The notes below the pieces were generated by a model. It saw nothing but the letters and a program-made list of their open reading frames with translations, did not search any database and was not told the DNA's origin. The translations under genes were made by a program, and so were the position numbers. Of a stretch of 13,697 nt of DNA, positions 1 through 6,129 are shown piece by piece. Location of the stretch: NCBI GenBank assembly GCA_005878665.1, contig VBLR01000157.1, positions 1 to 13,697 of the forward strand, in the 5' to 3' direction. This DNA comes from Methanobacteriota archaeon (GTDB lineage Archaea > Thermoplasmatota > Thermoplasmata > RBG-16-68-12). Each line of letters begins with the position of its first letter. Position 1 is the first letter of the stretch.

Positions 1-1665
1 GAGGTCGAGTCGCAGAAGAAGGTCCTCGCGATGGAGTCCGAGAAGGCTCGGACGGAGCTCGAGGCCCAGAAGCGCAGCCTCTCCGAACGGCAAGCCAAGC
101 TCGGGGGCTTGGAACGGGAGCTGACCTCCAAAGAAGCCACCTACCGCGACCGCGAGGCATCGCTCGATGCGCGGGCCGCTTCCCTCGAACGCGAGCGGAA
201 GCAGATGAACGATCTCTACGCGAACCTGCAAGCCGAGGCCGAGAAGATCTCGGAGGCCCGGAAGACGTTCGACGAGCGCCTGGGGGAAGCCGAACGCCGC
301 GAGCGCCTCCTCACGAGCCAGGACCAGGCCATCCGGGACCGGGAGCAGAAGCTGCGGGATCACCTGGCGGGAGTATCTCAGCGCGAACGGGTCGTCGAGG
401 AACGGGAGAAATCGCTCCCTCGGCGCCTGGCCGAACTCGAGGGCCGGGAGGCGGAACTCGCCGAGAAGAGCGCCAAGCTCGCCAAACAGGCGGAAGCGTA
501 CGAGACCCACGACGCCGGCCTCGATGACCAACGCGAAGAGCTCGAACGAGCGACGAAGCGCATGCAGAAGCTCGCGAAGGACCTCGCGGCGAAGGATCGC
601 AAGATCTCCGAGGAGGAGCGGGAAGCCCGCGAACGTCAGGTCGACATCCGGCGACGGCAGCGCGATCTGGCGACCCGCGGGAAAGAGCTCGATCAACTGA
701 AGCGCCGTCTGGAGCGAATGGACGAGGAGCTGTCCGCCAACCGCTCGACGATGAAGGCGCAGGCGGTCAAACTGCTCCGGTCCGAGCGAGCCGTCCAGGG
801 GCGCCTCGGCGCGATCGAAGCCGCGGACCGGGATCTGAATAAGAGGGAGGCCGACGCGGAACGGCGGGAGGCCGCGATCGAGAAACGCGAGAAAGCAGCG
901 GCCGCCGCGGAGGAGAAAGTCGCGGAGCGCGCCGACGTGGCCGAGGTCGTCGAAGGGGACGTGCGGTCTCGACGGGCGGCTCTCGAAGAGGAGTACGCCG
1001 CCAAGCGGGTCGAAATTGAGCGACGGGAAAGCGAGGTCGCCGCCGCGGAGCGAGCCTTCGCGAAAGAAACGGAGTCGATCGAGTCGCTGAAGGCGACCCT
1101 GGAAGAGCAGGAGACGGCGTTCCTCTCCGACCTTCAGGACATCGAATCGCGCAAGGCGGCGCTCGAGAAATCCGAGGCTGCGCGGGCACAGGAAACGAAG
1201 AAACTCGAGCAGCGGTCCGAGGCCATCTCGAGCCGCGAGTCGCGTTCCAAGCAGGAGATCCAGCGTCGGGAAGCCGCGATCGAATTACGAGAGCGCGAAC
1301 TCGAGGAGCAGGAAACCGCCCTCCGAGAACGGGAAGCGGGCCTCCAGCATCGCCTCGAGGAAGTGGAAGACCGCGAATCGGACGCCGAGAAACGGGTGAC
1401 CCGGGCCGAGGCGGAGGGCAAGCGTCGGCAGGAGGCAATCGCCGCACAGCGCAAAGGGATCGAGGAACGCCTCGCCAAACTCGCGGCCGAACGAGATCGA
1501 CTCGCCGGCGAGCGCATCGCCACGCAGGCGGCCCAGGCCGCGCTCAAGACCCGGGAAACGAAACTCCGGGACCGCGAGGCTCGCGCCGCGAAAGCCGATT
1601 CCGAACTTCAGCGCCGCAAGAAAGATCTCGCCCGAATCAAGGAAGGCTTACGGCGCCTCAGCTGA
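1..1665 (+). CDS. Long coiled-coil protein of unknown function (5' end missing)
   Basis: The frame is open from the first base of the window, so the gene probably begins upstream; the first ATG inside is at 31 and leaves 544 residues. The visible protein is almost wholly Glu/Arg/Lys/Ala/Leu/Gln, with recurrent RE-x-x-L and ERR-type units spaced like heptads. It has one proline (in KSLPRR), no cysteine and no tryptophan, which points to a nearly uninterrupted alpha-helical coiled coil. I see no Walker motif, membrane segment or signal peptide in this part; an SMC/Rad50-like head could only lie upstream. The C-terminus is basic (RRKKDLARIKEGLRRLS). The stop is 14 bases before the chosen start of the SAM hydrolase gene, so the two may be co-transcribed. 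I do not recognise the family. Coiled coils hit many unrelated proteins by composition, so similarity to myosin or SMC arms would mean little. Confidence 0.85.
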   Translation, partial: EVESQKKVLAMESEKARTELEAQKRSLSERQAKLGGLERELTSKEATYRDREASLDARAASLERERKQMNDLYANLQAEAEKISEARKTFDERLGEAERRERLLTSQDQAIRDREQKLRDHLAGVSQRERVVEEREKSLPRRLAELEGREAELAEKSAKLAKQAEAYETHDAGLDDQREELERATKRMQKLAKDLAAKDRKISEEEREARERQVDIRRRQRDLATRGKELDQLKRRLERMDEELSANRSTMKAQAVKLLRSERAVQGRLGAIEAADRDLNKREADAERREAAIEKREKAAAAAEEKVAERADVAEVVEGDVRSRRAALEEEYAAKRVEIERRESEVAAAERAFAKETESIESLKATLEEQETAFLSDLQDIESRKAALEKSEAARAQETKKLEQRSEAISSRESRSKQEIQRREAAIELRERELEEQETALREREAGLQHRLEEVEDRESDAEKRVTRAEAEGKRRQEAIAAQRKGIEERLAKLAAERDRLAGERIATQAAQAALKTRETKLRDREARAAKADSELQRRKKDLARIKEGLRRLS

Positions 1666-1679
1666 TGAGGTCGGAGCGG

Positions 1680-2480
1680 ATGAACGCGATCGTCACGTTG
1701 ACCACCGACTTCGAAGCGGGCGAGTACATTGGCGCGATGAAAGGCGCGATCCTCACCGTCGATCCGGACGCCACGGTCGTGGACATCGACCATGCGATCC
1801 GGCCTCATGACATCCGCCACGGAGCCTACGTCCTGTACTCCGCGGTTCCGTACTACCCGTTCGCGGCACACGTCGGGGTGGTCGATCCGGGCGTGGGCAC
1901 GAAGCGCCGCGCGATCGTGTGCGTGTGCGAGGGAGCCTTCCTGGTCGGGCCGGACAACGGACTCCTGATTCCGGCGGCCCGTCGCCTCGGCCTCAAAGAG
2001 GTGCGCGAGATCACGAACCGAAAGCTCGGTCGACCCGAGCTCTCCGACACCTTCCACGGCCGGGACCTGTTCGCACCTGTGGCCGCGCATCTGATGTCCG
2101 GGACGAAGGTCAAGGACGTAGGGCCGATCATCAAGGATTTCGTCGACCTGGACTTCGGGGAGCCGAAGAAGCGCAAAGGGGGATTCGACGCCGTCGTCAT
2201 CACGCACGATCGCTTCGGCAATGTCGTCACGAACATCCCGCGGCCCGTCGCCGAGAAGGCATGGTCGTTCGGCGACCGCCTCGCGGTGACCGTCGGCGGC
2301 TACGAAATGACTGTGCCCTTCGTGAGGACGTACGGGCTCGTGGCCCCTGGAGACTTCCTCGCGACCGTGTCCTCGAGCGGATTCCTCGAAATCTCGAGGC
2401 GGGAAGCGAACGCGGCCGCCCAACTCGAGGCGACACCGGGGATGCCGGTGAGCGTCGCGAAGGCCGAGTCGCGCACGTAG
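1680..2480 (+). CDS. SAM hydroxide adenosyltransferase (SAM hydrolase, DUF62 family)
   Basis: This family hydrolyses S-adenosylmethionine to adenosine and L-methionine using an activated water or hydroxide; its in vivo role is unsettled. The family hallmarks are all present: N-terminal IVTLTTDF with YIGAMKG, the VVDPGVGTKRR block, PDNGLL, TFHGRD and the C-terminal-domain HDRFGNVVTNI. The Asp-Arg-His triad known from the family corresponds to D69 (in DPGVG), R76 (in KRR) and H126 (in FHGRD), counted from the ATG at 1680. An in-frame ATG at 1665 would add five residues and overlap the previous stop by one base. I prefer 1680 because GAGGT at 1668-1672 lies seven bases upstream, and because homologues begin close to the TLTTDF strand. 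Length (266 aa) is normal. It follows the coiled-coil gene closely, but I see no functional link. Bacterial relatives include fluorinase and chlorinase; nothing here suggests halogenation. Confidence 0.93.
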   Translation: MNAIVTLTTDFEAGEYIGAMKGAILTVDPDATVVDIDHAIRPHDIRHGAYVLYSAVPYYPFAAHVGVVDPGVGTKRRAIVCVCEGAFLVGPDNGLLIPAARRLGLKEVREITNRKLGRPELSDTFHGRDLFAPVAAHLMSGTKVKDVGPIIKDFVDLDFGEPKKRKGGFDAVVITHDRFGNVVTNIPRPVAEKAWSFGDRLAVTVGGYEMTVPFVRTYGLVAPGDFLATVSSSGFLEISRREANAAAQLEATPGMPVSVAKAESRT

Positions 2481-2565
2481 GACCGCGGAAACGTTCGCGG
2501 GACGATGCCATCGGCGTTCGGTCCAGCAAAGACATATCTAGGGACCGGACCTTCGGCGGCCGAAA
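2481..2565 (+). promoter_or_regulatory. Candidate apgM promoter with two inverted repeats
   Basis: The 85-base gap holds a TATA-like element (ACATATCTA, about 2532-2540) centred roughly 29 bases before the apgM ATG. There is no Shine-Dalgarno sequence, which fits a leaderless or nearly leaderless archaeal transcript. The element is flanked by CGGTCC (2519-2524) and GGACCG (2542-2547). A perfect odd palindrome, TTCGGC-G-GCCGAA (2552-2564), ends one base before the ATG, where the transcription start would be expected. Further upstream, CCGCG (2483-2487) and CGCGG (2496-2500) could form a short hairpin after the preceding gene. All of this is read from sequence only. Confidence 0.5.
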
Positions 2566-3795
2566 ATGGATGCGCGGAAAATCCTGCTCGTGATTTTCGA
2601 CGGCCTCGGCGATCGACCGCTCACGGAACTCGGGCACAAGACGCCCCTCGAGGCGACCCCGAAGCCGAATCTCGATTGGTTCGCGTCGAACGGCGTGAAT
2701 GGACTCGTGGATCCGATCGCGCCCGGCGTCGCCGCGGGAAGCGACACGAGCCACCTCGCGCTCTTTGGATACGATCCGCGGGAGGTCTACACGGGCCGCG
2801 GTCCGTTTGAGGCCGCGGGCGTCGGCATCGAGCTGAAGCCGGGAGACATCGCATTCCGCGGGAACTTCGCCTCGGTCGACGAGGACATGAAACTCACGGA
2901 TCGCCGCGCCGGACGGATCCGGGAGGGGACGGAGGAACTCGCGCAGGCCCTCGACGAACTCAAGCTAGGGCGGATCAAAGCGACCGTGCGAGCCGGGACG
3001 GAGCACCGCGTCGCGGTCGTGTTGCGGGGCCGCGGGCTCTCCCCCAAGGTCACGGACACGGATCCGCATGAGATTGGCGAGACGATCCATGAATCAGAAC
3101 CCCTCGAGTCCGCGGCGAAGGTCACCGCGAAGGCCGTCAACGCGTTCACGAAGCAGTCGTACAAGATCCTCAAGTCCCACCCGGTGAATCGCGCCCGCGC
3201 CGCGAAAGGCGAACCGCCGGCGAACGCGGTCGTGCTGCGCGGGGCGGGCGTCTTTCCGGAGCTCGTCCCGATCACCGAGCGTTTCCATCTGACGGCCGCG
3301 GGGATCGCGGGCGTCGCATTGATCCGCGGGATGTTCCGGACGATCGGCATGGACGTCATCGAGGTGCCAGGGGCGACCGGTGGCCTGGACACGGACATGA
3401 TCGCGAAGGCGGACGCCGCGCTCGAGGCCTTACGGACGCACGATCTCGTCGTCCTCCACGTGAAGGCGCCGGACTTGTGCGGCCACGACGGGAACGCGTC
3501 GGAGAAGATCCGCGTGATCGAGCGGATGGACGCGATGATGGGCCACCTCAAGGCGATGCTCTCGTCCGAAGTGGTCGTGGCCCTCACCGCGGACCATTCG
3601 ACCCCGGTTGCGTTGAAGGACCATTCTGGCGACCCGGTGCCGCTCACGATTTTCGGCGAAGGCGTCCGCGTGGACGACGTCTTGAATTTCGACGAGCGGA
3701 GCATGGCGCACGGCGCCCTCGGTCGACTCCGCGGGACGGACGTGATGACTGTCCTCTTGAATCACTCGAACCGCATGGAGAAGTACGGGGCGTGA
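2566..3795 (+). CDS. apgM: 2,3-bisphosphoglycerate-independent phosphoglycerate mutase, archaeal type
   Basis: Interconverts 3-phosphoglycerate and 2-phosphoglycerate in glycolysis and gluconeogenesis; a cytoplasmic, metal-dependent member of the alkaline phosphatase superfamily. The 409 residues match the usual length of archaeal aPGAM. Visible landmarks are VIFDGLGDRP with metal ligand D12, the nucleophile-loop motif GSDTSHLALFGYDP (serine at 59 or 62; I cannot decide by eye which aligns), YTGRGPFEAAGVG, HVKAPDLCGHDG with D303 and H307, TADHSTP with D343-H344, and KDHSGDPVP with H353. The start at 2566 is supported by a TATA-like element about 29 bases upstream and the absence of a ribosome binding site. 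Its stop overlaps a possible 23-codon frame (GTGA, 3792-3795) that leads to hppA. This family resembles phosphonopyruvate decarboxylase-like annotations in older databases; the motif set favours the mutase. Confidence 0.95.
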   Translation: MDARKILLVIFDGLGDRPLTELGHKTPLEATPKPNLDWFASNGVNGLVDPIAPGVAAGSDTSHLALFGYDPREVYTGRGPFEAAGVGIELKPGDIAFRGNFASVDEDMKLTDRRAGRIREGTEELAQALDELKLGRIKATVRAGTEHRVAVVLRGRGLSPKVTDTDPHEIGETIHESEPLESAAKVTAKAVNAFTKQSYKILKSHPVNRARAAKGEPPANAVVLRGAGVFPELVPITERFHLTAAGIAGVALIRGMFRTIGMDVIEVPGATGGLDTDMIAKADAALEALRTHDLVVLHVKAPDLCGHDGNASEKIRVIERMDAMMGHLKAMLSSEVVVALTADHSTPVALKDHSGDPVPLTIFGEGVRVDDVLNFDERSMAHGALGRLRGTDVMTVLLNHSNRMEKYGA

Positions 3796-3863
3796 CCGAC
3801 CCGTCAAAGCCTAAATACAAGGAGGAACTTGCGGCCGCGCTCACGGGAGAGGATCGGACGTAA
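3792..3863 (+). CDS. Possible 23-residue microprotein or leader peptide between apgM and hppA
   Basis: A GTG at 3792 overlaps the apgM TGA by four bases (GTGA) and opens a 23-codon frame that ends in TAA at 3861-3863, overlapping the hppA ATG by one base (TAATG). The peptide starts VTDPSKPKYKEELAAAL and ends TGEDRT: a short basic segment followed by a probable amphipathic helix. GGAG at 3777-3780 lies 11 bases before the GTG. The exact double overlap is what translational coupling looks like, but a frame this short can fill a 67-base gap by chance. It matches nothing I recognise. A competing reading is that the same bases are a promoter, since codons 5-9 contain AAAGCCTAAATA. Confidence 0.35.
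   Translation: MTDPSKPKYKEELAAALTGEDRT
3806..3853 (+). promoter_or_regulatory. Candidate hppA promoter and ribosome binding site
   Basis: AAAGCCTAAATA at 3806-3817 looks like an archaeal BRE plus TATA element. A start of transcription about 25 bases downstream would give a leader of roughly 20-25 bases before the hppA ATG at 3863. Within that leader GGGAGAGGA (3845-3853) can serve as a Shine-Dalgarno sequence; GGAGG at 3821-3825 is too far upstream to serve hppA. Nearly the same element precedes rpo7. Confidence 0.45.
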
Positions 3864-6031
3864 TGGCTCAACTGGACCTGAGCATCATCATCCCGATCGC
3901 GATCCTGGCAGGCCTCGGTTTTGCCGGAATCTTGACGCGGGGCATCCTCCGACAGGATGCGGGCTCGGAGCGGATGCGGGAGATCGCCGCTGCGATTCAG
4001 CAAGGGGCCCAAGCGTTCTTGCGGCGCCAGTACAAGGCGATCGGAATCATCGCCGCCCTCCTTGCGGTAGTCTTCGCCGCCGCGATTTTTGGGCAGAGCG
4101 CGGTGAGCGGGAAGTCGGACGCCGTGGCGCTTGGTTTGAAAACGGCGGGCGCCTTCGCACTCGGTGCCACATTCTCGGCGCTGTCCGGTTTCATCGGGAT
4201 GCAAGTGGCGATTCGGACGAACGTTCGCTCGGCGGCGGGTTCCACGCGGTCCTTCAACGACGCACTCGTGATCGCGCTCCGAGGCGGCGCCGTCTCGGGC
4301 CTTTCGATTGTCGCACTCTCGCTGGCCGGCGTTTCGATCCTCTATTACGGCTATGGGTACGGAGTCCCTCCGGCCGAGGACGATCAACGCAATCTCATCC
4401 TGTCCATCGTTGGGTTCGGCTTCGGCGCGAGCCTCGTGGCCTTGTTCGCCCAACTCGGTGGCGGCATTTACACGAAAGCCGCGGACGTGGGTGCGGATTT
4501 GGTCGGCAAGGTCGAAGCGGGGATCCCGGAGGATGATCCGCGGAACCCGGCAGTCATCGCGGACCTCGTCGGGGATAATGTCGGAGACTGTGCTGGACGC
4601 GGCGCCGATCTCTTCGAGTCCACGGCCGCAGAGAACATCGGTGCGATGGTCCTCGGCGTCGTCTTGTTTCCGTGGTTTGGCGTCCTCGGCGTCCTTTTCC
4701 CACTCGTCGCCCGGAGTTTCGGCGTCTTGGCGTCGATTGTCGGGGTATATGTTGTGCGCGCGAGGGAGGACGAGGCGCCGATGGGCGCGTTGAACCGCGG
4801 GTACTTGGTGACAACGTTGCTCGCGGCGGTCCTATTTGGATTCGCCGCCTGGGCGATGCTCGAACCCGCCGGGGCGGACGTGGACCCGTCCGTCCCCGGG
4901 GTCCAGCTGGCTTCCTCGGAGACGTGGCTCTTCTACTGGCTCTGCGGCATCGCAGGAATGGTGACGGCCTTCTTGTACGTCTGGATCACCCAATACTACA
5001 CCGAAGCTCGGTACCGGCCCGTGAAGGAAATCGCCCGCGCCTCCGAGACGGGCCCTGCGACGAACATCATCTCCGGTTTCTCCGTCGGCCTGGAGGCCAC
5101 CTGGCTCCCGGTCCTCGTCGTCGTCTCGGCTCTCCTGATCTCGTATTGGCTTGGGCAGTCGACCGGCATCCCGCGTGGCGGTCTCTACGGGACCGCAATC
5201 GCCACGATGGGGATGCTCTCCACCGCGGCGTACATCCTGGCGATGGACACGTTCGGGCCGATCGTCGACAACGGAGCAGGGATCATCGAGATGTCCGGGA
5301 TGTCCGAGGGGGCCCGCCGAAACATGGACAAGCTCGACGCGGCCGGCAACACGACGAAGGCCCTCACGAAAGGGTACGCGGTTGGGAGCGCGGCTCTCGC
5401 GGCGTTTCTACTGTTCAACGCCTTTCTCGAGGAGGCACACGTAACGAGCGTGGACCTCGCGCACCCGGAGACATTCGTGGGCGGCTTCATCGGCGCGGCA
5501 CTCGTCTTCCTCTTCACCGCCTACGCGATCCGAGCAGTCGGTCGCGCGGCATGGGCGATCATCAAGGACGTGCGGGACCAATTCCACGAGGACCCAGGCA
5601 TCATGGCGGGAACCTCGAAGCCGGACTATGCGCGGTCGGTCGACATCGTGACCCGGAGCGCTCTGAAGGAAATGATCGTTCCCGGTCTCCTGGCGGTCGC
5701 GACACCGGTGGCCGTCGGCCTGTTCTTCCGGTTCGTGCGTGTCACGCCCGGCCTTCTGGCGGGCGAGCCACTCGGCGGCACGCTCATGGTAGGGACGATA
5801 GCGGGTGTCCTAATGGCCCTCGTCCTGAACACGGGTGGCGGCGCTTGGGACAACGCAAAAAAATTCATCGAGGCCGGCAATCTGGGCGGCAAAGGGAGCC
5901 CGACGCACAAGGCCGCCGTCGTCGGAGACACAGTCGGCGATCCATTCAAGGACACAGCAGGGCCGTCGCTTCACATCCTCGTAAAACTGCTTTCTACGAT
6001 TACTCTGGTCATCGCGCCGCTTCTGATTTGA
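3863..6031 (+). CDS. hppA: Membrane-bound proton-translocating pyrophosphatase, K+-independent type
   Basis: Couples hydrolysis of cytosolic pyrophosphate to proton export across the membrane. The 722-residue, very hydrophobic protein (about 16 membrane helices expected for the family) carries the defining motifs: DVGADLVGKVE (208-218), the following DDPRNPAVIADLVGDNVGDCAG block, GGGAWDNAKKFIE around 657-669, and HKAAVVGDTVGDPFKDTAGP near the C-terminus. These supply the aspartates and lysines that bind Mg-pyrophosphate. The subtype can be read: in GNTTKALTKG the Lys is K499 and the Thr is T502, where K+-dependent enzymes have Ala and Gly. That assigns it to the K+-independent class, and because known Na+ pumps of this family are K+-dependent, to H+ pumping. 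It lies directly downstream of apgM. The start is set by the AQLDLSIIIPIAIL first helix. Confidence 0.96.
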   Translation: MAQLDLSIIIPIAILAGLGFAGILTRGILRQDAGSERMREIAAAIQQGAQAFLRRQYKAIGIIAALLAVVFAAAIFGQSAVSGKSDAVALGLKTAGAFALGATFSALSGFIGMQVAIRTNVRSAAGSTRSFNDALVIALRGGAVSGLSIVALSLAGVSILYYGYGYGVPPAEDDQRNLILSIVGFGFGASLVALFAQLGGGIYTKAADVGADLVGKVEAGIPEDDPRNPAVIADLVGDNVGDCAGRGADLFESTAAENIGAMVLGVVLFPWFGVLGVLFPLVARSFGVLASIVGVYVVRAREDEAPMGALNRGYLVTTLLAAVLFGFAAWAMLEPAGADVDPSVPGVQLASSETWLFYWLCGIAGMVTAFLYVWITQYYTEARYRPVKEIARASETGPATNIISGFSVGLEATWLPVLVVVSALLISYWLGQSTGIPRGGLYGTAIATMGMLSTAAYILAMDTFGPIVDNGAGIIEMSGMSEGARRNMDKLDAAGNTTKALTKGYAVGSAALAAFLLFNAFLEEAHVTSVDLAHPETFVGGFIGAALVFLFTAYAIRAVGRAAWAIIKDVRDQFHEDPGIMAGTSKPDYARSVDIVTRSALKEMIVPGLLAVATPVAVGLFFRFVRVTPGLLAGEPLGGTLMVGTIAGVLMALVLNTGGGAWDNAKKFIEAGNLGGKGSPTHKAAVVGDTVGDPFKDTAGPSLHILVKLLSTITLVIAPLLI

Positions 6032-6086
6032 AGATTGGCGACTCAGGCCGCGGATGGATTTCCGCAGCACGTTGCCTGCGCATAGC

Positions 6087-6122
6087 GTTATATGCTCCGT
6101 AACCTTCCCGAGAACGCGGAGG
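6087..6122 (+). promoter_or_regulatory. Promoter and Shine-Dalgarno of the substrate-binding protein gene
   Basis: GTTATATGC (6087-6095) is a TATA-like element in an otherwise GC-rich 98-base gap. Transcription would begin near 6115-6118. GGAGG (6118-6122) lies seven bases before the GTG start at 6130, the clearest ribosome binding site in the window, and decides that start. No terminator-like T-run is visible after hppA. Confidence 0.55.
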
Positions 6123-6129
6123 AGAGCGG

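Noticed and set aside
767..1447. 226-codon - strand frame opposite the coiled-coil gene
   Set aside because: Arg/Pro-dominated translation typical of an antisense shadow; the sense strand gives a coherent coiled coil.
1..1665. Possible tandem DNA repeat array in the coiled-coil gene
   Set aside because: The repetition is at the protein level (RE-x-x-L units) with differing codons and spacing; I see no exact long DNA repeats.
1608..2423. 271-codon - strand frame opposite the SAM hydrolase gene
   Set aside because: Its product is rich in Arg, His, Asp and Val, as expected when reverse frames of GC-rich genes are translated, and it covers a gene with a full set of family motifs.
2787..3704. 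305-codon open frame on the - strand opposite apgM
   Set aside because: It is the antisense shadow of a well-supported gene; long reverse frames are expected at this GC content. The translation is Ser/Arg/Pro-rich with no recognisable motif.
4672..6102. 476-codon + strand frame overlapping hppA in another phase
   Set aside because: Arg/Gly/Pro-rich out-of-frame translation of hppA; the pyrophosphatase motifs lie in the hppA frame throughout.
6032..6129. Possible RNA gene or riboswitch before dppA
   Set aside because: The 98-base gap is explained by a TATA-like element and a GGAGG; no cloverleaf or conserved aptamer pattern is visible.
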